Counted from the stretch's first letter, positions 1 to 7,713 are shown. The stretch is DNA of 30,005 bases from Brevundimonas sp. UBA7664 (GCF_002483305.1 NZ_DLHQ01000003.1:1-30005); one strand, 5' to 3'. Notes: generated by a model not told the origin, from the letters alone. Program-made: numbers and translations.

Positions 1-66
1 GGCGCAGGCGGCGAGGGCGAGGCTCGCGAGGAGGATCAGGGCCGGGGACCGCGACAGACGGGACAT
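1..66 (-). CDS. Lipoprotein, N-terminal fragment (cut by window edge)
   Basis: Only the first 22 codons are in the window. They read as a bacterial lipoprotein signal peptide: a basic start (MSRLSR), a hydrophobic stretch (ALILLASLALAA) and a lipobox ending LAAC, with Cys21 as the expected lipidation site. A GGAG Shine-Dalgarno lies five bases before the ATG, which supports this start. The mature protein lies outside the window, so its function cannot be read. The gene follows the DUF4167 gene on the same strand after 87 bases and could be co-transcribed with it. Confidence 0.7.
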   Translation of the reverse strand, partial: MSRLSRSPALILLASLALAACA

Positions 67-153
67 GGGCGCTCCGGAACAGGTCGGGCGCTCTTTGGGC
101 CAGTCATGAGCCGCCGCGTCAAGCGGGGCCGCGTCCCGCGGGAAAGCGGCCCG

Positions 154-1149
154 TCAGTCTTCGGCGGGAGCCTCGGCCTTGCGACGCGGGGCGCGGCGTT
201 TGGGCGCGGGGGTCTCGTCGGCGGCCTCGACGGCCTCCGGCGCGGCGACGGGCGCCGGGGCGGTCGACCGGGTCAGGAAGCCCGGCAGGGCCGAGGGGCC
301 GTCGTCGGTCGCCACGCCCGCGTCGCGGCGGGGCTTGCGCTCGGGACGTTCGGCGCGCGCGGGGCGTTCGGCCCGTTCGGGACGTTCAGCGCGGGGTTCC
401 GGGGCGGGCTCGGCGGATTCAGCGGGCGCGGCCTCGCCGTCGGCGCGGGGTTCGCCGCCTTCACGTTCGAAGCGGGCGCTGCGCTCGAGCTGGCGGCGTT
501 CCCAGCGTTCGCGGCGGGTTTCGCGGCGGCTGCCGTCGGCGTTCAGGCCGCCGTCGCCCTCGGGGCGGGGTTCGCGCGGTTCGCGGTCCTGACGCGGCTG
601 GTCGTCGCGGTCGCGCCATTCGCGGCGCGGCTGTTCAGCCTGACGGTCGCCCCCCTGACGGTCATTGGGGCGGTCGTTCGAGCGGTCGGGGCCGCGGTCG
701 TTCTGACGCTCTTCGTTCTCGCGCTGGCGGGCCTCGATCTGGGCGACGCGGTCGGCCTCGACCTTTTCGGCGGCCATGATGGCGGCGGCCTGGGCCCCGG
801 TCTCGTCCTCGAAATCGATGTCGAAGCCCTGGCCGGCCAGTTCGCGCTGGGCGATCTCACTGACGGGGCGCGAGGGCTGCAGGGCGCGCAGGACGCGGAA
901 ATAGTGTTCGGCGTGCTGGGTGTAGTTCTCGGCCAGCACCCGGTCGCCGGCGGCCGAGGCGTCGCGCGCCAGCTGCATGTAGCGTTCATAGACGGTCTGG
1001 GCGTTGCCGCGGACCTTGATGTTCTCGGGGCCCTGCGAGTCCCACGAACGGTTCGGATTGGTGGCGTTGGCGTTGTTGGCGCCGCCACCGCCGCCGCCGG
1101 GCTTTCTGTTGCGTCCGCGCTGACGCTTCATGCCCTTGAAATCTCTCAT
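154..1149 (-). CDS. DUF4167 domain-containing protein
   Basis: 331 aa. The N-terminus (MRDFKGMKRQRGRNR, then a glycine run) and the conserved block around residues 33-100 match the alphaproteobacterial DUF4167 family as I know it. That block contains GPENIKVRGNAQTVYERY and the AENYTQHAEHYFRVLR segment. The function of DUF4167 is unknown; its basic, RNA-binding-like N-terminus is suggestive only. From about residue 130 the protein is highly charged low-complexity sequence, rich in Arg, Glu, Asp and Gln with repeated RPERAER-like units, probably disordered. It ends in a basic patch followed by an acidic tail. The gene lies downstream of prmC on the same strand, the usual order in alphaproteobacteria. 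An internal ATG six codons in (1131) is an alternative start, but the longer form agrees with family members. Confidence 0.88.
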   Translation of the reverse strand: MRDFKGMKRQRGRNRKPGGGGGGANNANATNPNRSWDSQGPENIKVRGNAQTVYERYMQLARDASAAGDRVLAENYTQHAEHYFRVLRALQPSRPVSEIAQRELAGQGFDIDFEDETGAQAAAIMAAEKVEADRVAQIEARQRENEERQNDRGPDRSNDRPNDRQGGDRQAEQPRREWRDRDDQPRQDREPREPRPEGDGGLNADGSRRETRRERWERRQLERSARFEREGGEPRADGEAAPAESAEPAPEPRAERPERAERPARAERPERKPRRDAGVATDDGPSALPGFLTRSTAPAPVAAPEAVEAADETPAPKRRAPRRKAEAPAED

Positions 1150-1453
1150 CGGACGCTACCGTGCTTTGTATGAGGGACGGGCCGGCGCGCGAGATGCCGC
1201 CTGAAGCCGTCCGTGTCGTTGTTCCGTTTCGGGCGGGGCCGATCCCCGCTGGCGATGTGTCGGAAAACCGTTGCCGCCCCGTGGTCCGCCGGGCGACCGG
1301 CCCGACCGTCACTGTCCCGGGCGCGCGTGGATGGGCCTGAAGCGGTCCAAGGCGTGCGTTTTGGGTGGGAGACAGGCGAAGACTTAGCGCGGGATCGTGG
1401 CGTTTCCAAGGGGATTGTTTTGGACGGCATTCCTCCCCCACCGGGGAGGGATA
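1150..1453. other. Intergenic region between prmC and the DUF4167 gene
   Basis: This 304-base stretch lies between two minus-strand genes. Several open frames cross it, but none has a family-like protein, a good ribosome binding site or coherent codon use. I see a hairpin next to the prmC stop (listed separately), and the region must hold the promoter or leader of the DUF4167 gene if that gene is transcribed independently. No convincing -35/-10 pair, tRNA or small RNA fold was recognised. Confidence 0.5.
1432..1449 (-). terminator. GC-rich hairpin after prmC
   Basis: A perfect 7-bp stem, CCTCCCC (1432-1438) with GGGGAGG (1443-1449) around a four-base loop, lies just after the prmC stop codon on the minus strand. 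There is no strong U tract, so it could be a weak terminator or an RNA 3'-end stabiliser. The same CCTCCCC/GGGGAGG arms occur in the repeat element near 3.7 kb, which suggests a dispersed repeat family. Confidence 0.45.
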
Positions 1454-2347
1454 CTACATCTTCGGAATCGGATTGGTCCGGGGGTCCGGGCCGTTGGTGA
1501 CCACGCGGTCGCGGTCGGACAGGTCCTTGACGATGATGACGTGCTCGAAGCCCGCGCCCTCGAACAGGGCCTTGACCTGCGGGCCCTGGTCCCAGCCGAT
1601 CTCGACGGCGAAGATGCCGTCGGGGCGGAGGATGCGGCGGATCTCGGGGGCCAGTTCGCGATAGGCGACGAGGCCGTCGGGACCGCCGTCCAGCGCCAGC
1701 AGCGGATCGTGGTCGCGGACCTCGGGGTCGAGGCCGGGGATGTCGCCCGACGGAATGTAGGGCGGGTTGGAGACGACCAGGTCGAAGCTGGCGTCGCCGA
1801 AGCCGGCGGCCCATTCGGTGCGCAGGAAGGTCGCGCGATTGTCGAGTTCGAGGTTGGTGGCGTTCTCCTTGGCCACGGCCAGGGCCTCGAAGGAGATGTC
1901 GGTGCCGACGCCGCGCGCGCCGAATCGCTCGGCCAGGGTGGCCAGCAGGATGGCCCCCGAGCCGGTGCCCAGGTCGATCATCTCGAACGCCTTGTGCGGC
2001 GGGAAGGCCAGCATGACGACGTCGAGGATGGCCTCGGTGTCCGGCCGGGGACTGAGCACGTCGGGGGTGACGTTCAGCATGATCTTCCAGAAGCCCTTCT
2101 TGCCGAGGATGCGCGAGACGGGCTCGCGGCGCAGGCGGCGTTCGACGAAGGCGTCCAGAGCGGCCTGCTGGTCGGGGGTCACCACGCGGTAAGGGTCGGT
2201 CAGGATGTCGGTGCGGGTCGCGCCGGTGGCGACTTCCAGCAGCAGGCGGGCGTCGATCGAGGGGCTGTCGATGCGGCCGGCCTTGAGCGTGGCGGTCGCG
2301 GCCTTCCAGGCGGCGACGAGGGTCGGGGCGGAGCAGGATTCGGTCAT
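1454..2347 (-). CDS. prmC: Peptide chain release factor N5-glutamine methyltransferase
   Basis: 297 aa. PrmC uses S-adenosylmethionine to methylate the glutamine of the GGQ motif in release factors RF1 and RF2. An N-terminal helical domain (about residues 1-85) precedes a Rossmann-type methyltransferase domain. That domain has motif I DLGTGSGA at about 125-132 and the diagnostic NPPY substrate-amide motif at 194-197 (SNPPYIPS). Length is normal for the family. The start chosen (MTESCSAP) gives a family-like N-terminus; the frame stays open upstream to 2488, but that stretch overlaps the divergent YihY gene. Its substrate gene prfA lies about 1.5 kb away on the same strand, separated here by the oppositely oriented yihY-like gene. 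Confidence 0.95.
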   Translation of the reverse strand: MTESCSAPTLVAAWKAATATLKAGRIDSPSIDARLLLEVATGATRTDILTDPYRVVTPDQQAALDAFVERRLRREPVSRILGKKGFWKIMLNVTPDVLSPRPDTEAILDVVMLAFPPHKAFEMIDLGTGSGAILLATLAERFGARGVGTDISFEALAVAKENATNLELDNRATFLRTEWAAGFGDASFDLVVSNPPYIPSGDIPGLDPEVRDHDPLLALDGGPDGLVAYRELAPEIRRILRPDGIFAVEIGWDQGPQVKALFEGAGFEHVIIVKDLSDRDRVVTNGPDPRTNPIPKM

Positions 2348-2384
2348 CCGCTGGCATTGGCGCGGCTTTGCGGGGATATCAAGC

Positions 2385-3650
2385 ATGGCGGCGCCGGAAC
2401 GCGCCTCGGTACAAGCCGTTGGGGCCGGGATGAAGAAGCAGTCGGGCGACAAGGGCGGGCTCGGTCCGTGGACCATGATGGGGGCCATCGCCGGCGGGCT
2501 GGCGGCCGGGGCGGGGGCCGCACACCTGATCTATACGCGCGGGCACAAATTCGGGCTGGAGCTGCGCAAGGAGCGGCCTGAGCCCCTGCCCCCGAAGACG
2601 CCGACGCCGGAGGATTTCGAGGCGAAGGAGCCGGGCCGCGGCCGACTGGCGCAACGGCCGGAGCATATTCCGCACAAGGGCTGGACCGACATCTTCTGGC
2701 GGCTGGGGATGTCCTATTTCGGCGACCGGATCGGCTTTCTGTCCGGCGGGGTGACCTTCTTCGTCATGCTGTCCCTGTTCCCGACGCTGGCGGCCTTCGT
2801 CACCCTGTACGGCCTGTTCGCTGACCCGGCGGACGCCTGGGGCCGGCTGCAGTTCCTGTATTCCTTCCTGCCCTCGGGGGTGGCCCAGTTCCTCGGCGCC
2901 GAAATGCAGCGGCTGGCGGAGAACACCACCACGACCCTGACCTTCACCCTGGTGTGGACCCTGGCCCTGTCGCTGTGGACCGCCAATGGCGCGATCAAGG
3001 TGCTCTTCTACGGGCTGAACGTCGCCTATCACGAGGTCGAGCGGCGCAACATCGTCCACTACAACCTGATGTGCATGGGCTTCACCGTGTCCGGCCTGCT
3101 GGCGGTGCTGGCCACCGCCGCCCTGGTGGTCGGGGTGCCGGTGGTGCTGGGCGTGTTCGGCCTGGCCGATGAATGGGCCCACCTTGCGCCGCTACGCTGG
3201 CCCGTCCTGCTGCTGGTCTATGTCGCCATCCTGACGGTCATCTATCGCCACGGGCCGTGCCGGCAGAAGGCGCGGCTGCGCTGGCTGACGCCCGGCGCCA
3301 TTTTTGCGGCCCTGCTCAGCCTCGCCCTGTCGCTGATCTTCAGCTGGTACCTGCAGACCTTCGTGCGCACGGCCTATTACGGCCCGCTGGCGGCGATGAT
3401 GGGCTTTTTGCTGTGGACCTGGCTGACGGTGCAGATCGTGCTGATGGGGGCCGAGCTGAACGCCGAGATCGAGCACCAGACCGCGATGGACACCACCACC
3501 GGAGCCGATCGCCCGATCGGCGAGCGCGGCGCCGTCATGGCCGACAGCGTCGGGCCCAAGCGCGGCTCGCCGGCGGCGCTGGCGTTCACGCTGAAGCACG
3601 CCGAGGCGCTGTCGGACCGGTTGCTGAAGAGAAGAATCAGGAAGGGCTGA
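2385..3650 (+). CDS. YihY/virulence factor BrkB family membrane protein
   Basis: 421 aa. A predicted multi-pass inner-membrane protein of the YihY/BrkB family; the molecular function of the family is not settled (early claims of RNase BN activity were withdrawn). One hydrophobic segment lies near residues 30-50, followed by a charged Pro/Glu-rich linker. The family domain runs from about residue 100 to 385 and opens with the typical SYFGDRIGFLSGGVTFFV segment. It continues with about five more membrane spans and closes with the conserved NAEIEHQ segment. The tail after that is hydrophilic and basic. Start 2385 has a GGGGA eight bases upstream. ATG 2430 (MKKQSGDK) is a real alternative that leaves more room for promoters between this gene and divergent prmC. 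Confidence 0.9.
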   Translation: MAAPERASVQAVGAGMKKQSGDKGGLGPWTMMGAIAGGLAAGAGAAHLIYTRGHKFGLELRKERPEPLPPKTPTPEDFEAKEPGRGRLAQRPEHIPHKGWTDIFWRLGMSYFGDRIGFLSGGVTFFVMLSLFPTLAAFVTLYGLFADPADAWGRLQFLYSFLPSGVAQFLGAEMQRLAENTTTTLTFTLVWTLALSLWTANGAIKVLFYGLNVAYHEVERRNIVHYNLMCMGFTVSGLLAVLATAALVVGVPVVLGVFGLADEWAHLAPLRWPVLLLVYVAILTVIYRHGPCRQKARLRWLTPGAIFAALLSLALSLIFSWYLQTFVRTAYYGPLAAMMGFLLWTWLTVQIVLMGAELNAEIEHQTAMDTTTGADRPIGERGAVMADSVGPKRGSPAALAFTLKHAEALSDRLLKRRIRKG

Positions 3651-3660
3651 GCATTTGCGT

Positions 3661-3802
3661 TCTCCCTCCCCTTCATGGGGAGGGTGGTCGCGAAGCGAGC
3701 GGGTGGGGAACGCCAGTCCCGCACCGGCGGCGCCCCGCTTCGAACTTCCCCACCCGGGCTCGGCTGCGCCTCGCCGTCCTCCCCACTTCGGGGGAGGGAG
3801 AA
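3661..3802. repeat. Compound inverted-repeat element between convergent genes
   Basis: Three nested hairpins fill the gap between yihY-like and prfA, which converge. CCCTCCCC (3664-3671) pairs with GGGGAGGG (3677-3684) around a five-base loop. GGGTGGGGAA (3701-3710) pairs with TTCCCCACCC (3746-3755). CCTCCCC (3778-3784) pairs with GGGGAGG (3791-3797). All stems are perfect. The same core arms recur at 1432-1449, so this looks like a dispersed intergenic repeat rather than coding sequence. Its place between two gene ends fits a bidirectional terminator or mRNA stabiliser. Confidence 0.6.
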
Positions 3803-3811
3803 CGCGAATGT

Positions 3812-4879
3812 TTACCCGAACTCCGCCTCCAGATCGGCCAGCCGGGCGGCCTGGTCCTCGGAGATCAGGGCGTTGAGCAGCGGGTCGATGTCGCCCTCGA
3901 GAATCTGCGGCAGGCTGTGCAGGGTCAGGCCGATGCGGTGGTCGGTGACCCGGCCCTGGGGGAAATTGTAGGTGCGGATGCGCTCGGAGCGGTCGCCGGA
4001 GCCGACCTGGGACTTGCGCGAGTCGGAGCGGGCGTCGTCCTTCATCTGGCGTTGCATGTCATAGAGGCGGACGCGCAGGTTCTTCATCGCCTTGTCGCGG
4101 TTGACGTGCTGCGACTTCTCGGACGAGGTCACCACGATCCCCGAGGGGAAGTGGGTGATGCGCACGGCCGAGTCGGTCTTGTTGACGTGCTGGCCGCCCG
4201 AGCCGGAGGCGCGGAAGGTGTCGATGCGGATGTCCTTGTCCTGGATGTCGATCTCGACGTCCTCGACCTCGGGCAGCACGGCGACGGTGGCGGCCGAGGT
4301 GTGGATGCGACCGCCGGCCTCGGTGGTCGGGACGCGCTGGACGCGGTGGACGCCGCTTTCGAACTTGAGCCGCCCGAAGACGCCGTCGCCGGTGACGGTG
4401 GCGATGATTTCCTTGTAGCCGCCGGCGTCGCCCTCGGTCGCCGAGTCCAGCTCGACCTTCCAGCCGCGGTTGGCGGCGTAGCGGGAATACATGCGGAACA
4501 GGTCGCCGGCGAACAGGGCGGCCTCGTCGCCGCCGGTGCCGGCGCGGACTTCGAGCACGGCCGAGGCGTTTTCGTCGGCGTCGCGCGGGGCCAGCAGCAG
4601 GGCCACGTCCCGCTCCATGTCGGGCAGCCGATCCTTGAGGGTCTGCAGCTCGTCCGCGGCCATCTCGGCCATTTCGGGGTCGGCGGCCATGACCTCGAGA
4701 TCGGCCATCTCGGCCCGGGTCTTCGCCAGGGCCATGACCGCGTCGGCCACCGGCTTCATCTCCGCATGCTCTTTCGACAGGCGGACGATCTCCTGGCCGT
4801 CGGTGGCCGCGCCCATGCGCGCCTCCACCTGGTGGAAGCGGTCGAGCACTTGATCGAGCCGGGCCTGGGGCAGTCGCAA
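3812..4879 (-). CDS. prfA: Peptide chain release factor 1
   Basis: 355 aa, normal for RF1. It recognises UAA and UAG stop codons in the ribosomal A site and triggers peptide release. A helical N-terminal domain (about 1-100) leads into the conserved RAGTGGDEA segment (112-120). The codon-recognition PxT motif is Pro184-Thr185-Thr186 within HRVQRVPTTE. The catalytic GGQ is at 228-230 (SGSGGQHVNKTDSAV), the glutamine being the PrmC target. The start is TTG: no ATG lies nearer than codon 22, and the N-terminus encoded from the TTG is family-like. A GAAGAGG purine block lies about ten bases upstream. The PTT form of the PxT motif differs from the PAT/PVT forms I know best. Confidence 0.96.
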   Translation of the reverse strand: MRLPQARLDQVLDRFHQVEARMGAATDGQEIVRLSKEHAEMKPVADAVMALAKTRAEMADLEVMAADPEMAEMAADELQTLKDRLPDMERDVALLLAPRDADENASAVLEVRAGTGGDEAALFAGDLFRMYSRYAANRGWKVELDSATEGDAGGYKEIIATVTGDGVFGRLKFESGVHRVQRVPTTEAGGRIHTSAATVAVLPEVEDVEIDIQDKDIRIDTFRASGSGGQHVNKTDSAVRITHFPSGIVVTSSEKSQHVNRDKAMKNLRVRLYDMQRQMKDDARSDSRKSQVGSGDRSERIRTYNFPQGRVTDHRIGLTLHSLPQILEGDIDPLLNALISEDQAARLADLEAEFG

Positions 4880-5043
4880 GGGGGAAACGCCTCTTCAAAC
4901 GGGAGGCGGTGTTTACTCCGACGGACGCGGCCGTGTCGATGCGAAGCGGCGATGGCGTGATCGTGACCGGGCGTCACAAGGCTGTCAGGGCGGTTTCGCC
5001 GACGCGGCCGAAAGCCTAGCTGAGCCGCGGAACTGGAGGGCGA

Positions 5044-5691
5044 ATGTTTGACGGAACGCTGACGGCGACATTGGACGAAGGGGCCGAACTGGCCCGGCTG
5101 CGGGCCCTCTACGACGGTCTGCTGGCGCAGCCGCCGGTGGGCGTTTCAGCCGAGGCCCTCGCCGATCTGGCCGCTATGGCGCGAATTTTCGACCTCGACG
5201 GCGACGGGCCCCCGGCCGGGGTATGGCGCAACCTGCGCGCCGTTGTGGCCCGTCAGTCGGCTCCGGACGCCGCCGACGACGACGCGCCCCCGCCTGTTTC
5301 CCGCCCACTCACCCTGATGATCGTCGAGGACGATCCTGACATGGCGGCGAACCTGACCGAGATGTTGACCGACGCCGGACACGGCGTGGTCGGCCCGTTC
5401 TCGGATGCGACGGCGGCGATGACAGCGGCCGGCCTGTACGCCATCGACCTGGCGCTGCTCGACATCAATCTGGCGGGTGATCCGCAGGACCAGGGCGAAG
5501 GCGGCGGCATCGCCCTGGCCCGGACCCTGAAACAGTCGTGGGGCGTGCCGGTGGTCTTCCTGTCGGGGGATGTGGCCGCCGCCGCGCGTCACGCCCGGCT
5601 GGCGACCGCCCTGGTCCTGAAACCCTACACCGGCCGCGATGTCCTGAACGGGATCGCCCGCGCCGTCGCGAATGGGGCCGTCGCGGCCTGA
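5044..5691 (+). CDS. Response regulator receiver protein with novel N-terminal region
   Basis: 215 aa. A CheY-like receiver domain occupies about residues 88-210. Acidic pocket residues are Glu95, Asp96 and Asp97 (VEDDPD), the phospho-acceptor is Asp140 (LALLDINLAG), the conserved Ser/Thr is Ser174 and the conserved Lys is Lys193 (LVLKPYTG). No output domain follows. Instead there is an 85-residue N-terminal region, helical and alanine-rich, joined by an acidic Pro-rich linker. I do not recognise this part. A GGAGG Shine-Dalgarno four bases before the ATG fixes the start. No histidine kinase is nearby, so this is an orphan single-domain regulator whose partner is unknown. Confidence 0.9.
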   Translation: MFDGTLTATLDEGAELARLRALYDGLLAQPPVGVSAEALADLAAMARIFDLDGDGPPAGVWRNLRAVVARQSAPDAADDDAPPPVSRPLTLMIVEDDPDMAANLTEMLTDAGHGVVGPFSDATAAMTAAGLYAIDLALLDINLAGDPQDQGEGGGIALARTLKQSWGVPVVFLSGDVAAAARHARLATALVLKPYTGRDVLNGIARAVANGAVAA

Positions 5692-5754
5692 CCGCGCAAC
5701 CAATGTCCGGGCGGGGGCTTGCACTGATCAGGCTTGGCTGTTCGAACGGGCTGA

Positions 5755-6534
5755 ATGGAAACCTTCCTGCTGTTCTTCGTGGTCGGCGCCCTGGCCCAGT
5801 CGGTCGATGGGGCGCTGGGCATGGCCTATGGCGTGATCTCGTCCTCGGTGCTGCTGGCCTTCGGCGTGCCGCCGGCCATGGCCTCGGCCAGCGTGCACGG
5901 CGCCGAGGTCTTCACCACCGCCGCCTCGGCGGGCAGCCATATCTGGCATCGGAATGTGGACTGGCGGCTGCTGCGGCCCCTGGCCCTCGCCGGCGTGATC
6001 GGCGGCTGTCTCGGAGCCTATGTCCTGACCGGGATCAAGGGCGACGTCATCAAGCCTTTCATCGTCGCCTATCTGGCCGGCCTGGGGGCCTACATCGTCT
6101 GGCGCGCCGGCCATGAGATCCGGCCCCGGCGACTGCCGTCCTGGCTGATGGCGCCGACGGGGGCGGTCGGGGGCTTCCTCGACGCGGTCGGGGGCGGCGG
6201 CTGGGGTCCGACCGTGTCCTCGACCCTGGTCGCCGCGGGACAGGAGCCGCGCCGGGCCATCGGCACCGCCAACACCGCCGAATTCTTCCTGACCGTCGCC
6301 ATCAGCGCGGCCTTCATCTGGGCCCTGGTCACGGGCCACTGGGCCGAGGCGGGGGCGCTGGAGAACCATGCGGCGGCGGTGGGCGGTCTGGTCGCCGGCG
6401 GCCTGCTGGCGGCGCCGTTCGCCGGCCTGATCGCCAAGCGGGTGCCGAGGACGGTCCTGACCTATGCGGTCGGGGTGCTGCTGCTGGCGCTGGCGGGATT
6501 CCAGGGCCTGCAACTGGCGGGGGTGCTGGGCTGA
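5755..6534 (+). CDS. Sulfite exporter TauE/SafE family permease (TSUP)
   Basis: 259 aa, about seven to eight hydrophobic segments, typical of the TSUP family of small anion permeases that move sulfite, organosulfur compounds or other anions across the inner membrane. Family features are the first repeat (VDGALGMAYGVISSS, residues 17-31) and the second repeat (GGFLDAVGGGGWGPTVSS, about 138-155). These are the paired G-rich motifs of the two internal repeats. The substrate cannot be read from sequence, and no sulfur-metabolism gene lies nearby. It follows the response regulator by 63 bases on the same strand and has only a weak ribosome binding site. Confidence 0.88.
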   Translation: METFLLFFVVGALAQSVDGALGMAYGVISSSVLLAFGVPPAMASASVHGAEVFTTAASAGSHIWHRNVDWRLLRPLALAGVIGGCLGAYVLTGIKGDVIKPFIVAYLAGLGAYIVWRAGHEIRPRRLPSWLMAPTGAVGGFLDAVGGGGWGPTVSSTLVAAGQEPRRAIGTANTAEFFLTVAISAAFIWALVTGHWAEAGALENHAAAVGGLVAGGLLAAPFAGLIAKRVPRTVLTYAVGVLLLALAGFQGLQLAGVLG

Positions 6535-6555
6535 GCGGAGAACGGACAGAAGCCA

Positions 6556-6653
6556 TTCAACCGTAATAGAGATTCCTTCGCTAGACACTCGCGTCGATAG
6601 TAAGCTACCGCTTGCGGGCGTCCGCATCTGCGGACGAATCCTGAGGGGGAATC
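6556..6653 (+). promoter_or_regulatory. GANTC cluster and leader hairpin before the lipoprotein gene
   Basis: Three GANTC pentamers lie in the 84 bases before the lipoprotein ATG: GATTC at 6571-6575, GAATC at 6636-6640 and GAATC at 6649-6653. GANTC is the target of the cell-cycle methyltransferase CcrM in Caulobacterales. The first site sits just upstream of a GCTAGAC block (6580-6586) that resembles a Caulobacter-type -10 element. A perfect 7-bp hairpin, CGTCCGC/GCGGACG with loop ATCT, lies at 6619-6636, followed by an AGGGGG ribosome binding site. Local base composition is more AT-rich than the flanking genes. Promoter assignment is inference. Confidence 0.4.
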
Positions 6654-6654
6654 C

Positions 6655-7041
6655 ATGAAGAAACTCGCACTGGCGCTTTGCGCCGTGACGGCGCTTGGCG
6701 CCTGCACCACGACCGAACGCGTCAGTGTTCAACAGCCGGGCGACCGGATGATGACCTGCACTTCGCTGCGCGCGGAGTTTGTGAAGCTGGACGGCATCAT
6801 TAGCGATGGCCAAAGCGATCAAGGCGTCAACGCCGCCAACGTCGGTGCCGTTCTGTTCTTCTGGCCGGCGGCCGTCGGCAACTATTTCTCGGCCCGCGAC
6901 GCCATGCAGATCGCCGAACAGCGGCGCACGCACCTGATGACCGTCTACGACGAGAAGAACTGCGACAACCCGGCCAACGCAGACCTGCGGTTCATGGTGC
7001 CGTCGGCGCTGCTGGGCCCGATCGCGCGCGGCATGCCATAG
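6655..7041 (+). CDS. Small lipoprotein of unknown function
   Basis: 128 aa. A clear lipoprotein signal peptide (MKKLALALCAVTALGAC) puts the lipidated cysteine at Cys17, so the protein is expected in the outer or inner membrane facing the periplasm. A short hydrophobic segment (about 61-79, ANVGAVLFFWPAAVGNYFS) is followed by a charged helix (AEQRRTHLMTVYDEKNC). Two further cysteines, Cys35 and Cys103, could form a disulfide. This layout is seen in small uncharacterised alphaproteobacterial lipoproteins; I cannot name a function. The gene has its own leader with GANTC sites and a strong terminator right after it, so it is probably a monocistronic unit. Confidence 0.82.
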   Translation: MKKLALALCAVTALGACTTTERVSVQQPGDRMMTCTSLRAEFVKLDGIISDGQSDQGVNAANVGAVLFFWPAAVGNYFSARDAMQIAEQRRTHLMTVYDEKNCDNPANADLRFMVPSALLGPIARGMP

Positions 7042-7075
7042 GGCTACCGGTCTGCGGGGCTGTTCCCGAAACCAG

Positions 7076-7105
7076 AACGGCGGCTCGTAAGAGCCGCCGT
7101 TTTTT
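7076..7105 (+). terminator. Rho-independent terminator after the lipoprotein gene
   Basis: A perfect 11-bp stem, AACGGCGGCTC (7076-7086) with GAGCCGCCGTT (7091-7101) around the tetraloop GTAA, runs into six T residues (7100-7105). It lies 35 bases after the lipoprotein stop codon on the plus strand. This is the clearest intrinsic terminator in the window. The GST gene converges from the other side and ends at 7117. Confidence 0.92.
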
Positions 7106-7116
7106 GTTGGGCGCTC

Positions 7117-7713
7117 TCACCCCGGACGGGTCTCAGCGAAGCTGGCCCGAGCCTCAAGCGCCGCCTGCAAGGCGACCAGGCCGGGCCGACCCGTGGCGAG
7201 GTCGCAATCGGGGTGGCGGAAACCGATCCAGGTCACGGCGACGCCGGCGGTGATCACCCCCATGTCGAGCCGGTTCGGGTCAGGCGCCGCCGCCTCCAGC
7301 GCGTCGAGCGCGCGACCCATGTTTTCGGTCCAGCGGGCGATCCATGACGGGGACCGCTCGGCCTCGGGCCGGCGCAGCTCCAGCAGCCGTTTGACGCCCA
7401 TTTCCAGCGCCTGATTGCCGAGGGTTTCGAGCCGGCGCACGCGCAACCGGTCGGCGCCCTCGACCGGGAGCAGGCGCGGGCCCTCGCCGAGGGCGTCGAG
7501 GTATTCGCAGATCACCGGGCTGTCGTTGAGCGGCAGGCCGTCCTCCGCGATCAGGGTCGGGACCTGGACCACCGGATTGGAGGCCAGCAGTTCCGGCGCA
7601 TTGGCGTAGGGGTCGACGGCGATCTCCTCGATGCGGTCGATCAGCCCCTTCTCGCGGGCCACGATGCGGCATTTACGGGCGAAGGGGGACGGGGCGGTGA
7701 TGTAGAGTTTCAT
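7117..7713 (-). CDS. Glutathione S-transferase family protein
   Basis: 198 aa. The N-terminal thioredoxin-fold domain (about 1-75) opens MKLYITAPSPFARKCRI, with Ser9 near the position that activates glutathione in many bacterial GSTs. The cis-proline motif is in VVQVPTLI, followed by NDSPVICEYLD, the usual glutathione gamma-glutamyl contact (SP in place of the Glu/Asp-Ser pair). A helical C-terminal domain follows. Substrate is unknown; such proteins conjugate glutathione or reduce disulfides and peroxides in the cytosol. The start MKLYITAP was chosen over an upstream in-frame ATG because it begins exactly at the first beta-strand and follows the hydrolase stop by four bases, which implies translational coupling. 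Confidence 0.9.
   Translation of the reverse strand: MKLYITAPSPFARKCRIVAREKGLIDRIEEIAVDPYANAPELLASNPVVQVPTLIAEDGLPLNDSPVICEYLDALGEGPRLLPVEGADRLRVRRLETLGNQALEMGVKRLLELRRPEAERSPSWIARWTENMGRALDALEAAAPDPNRLDMGVITAGVAVTWIGFRHPDCDLATGRPGLVALQAALEARASFAETRPG

Noticed and set aside
340..420. Short repeats in the DUF4167 gene that could look like a tandem-repeat or CRISPR-like array
   Set aside because: They are imperfect, in frame and encode an Arg/Glu/Pro low-complexity tail; there are no equal spacers.
3173..4960. A 595-codon plus-strand frame crossing yihY-like, the repeat element and prfA
   Set aside because: It runs through three unrelated units in shadow frames and through the inverted repeats, and it shows no domain.
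4963..4977. GTGAC-N5-GTCAC palindrome upstream of the response regulator
   Set aside because: Five-base arms are easily met by chance, and no regulator with this site was recognised.
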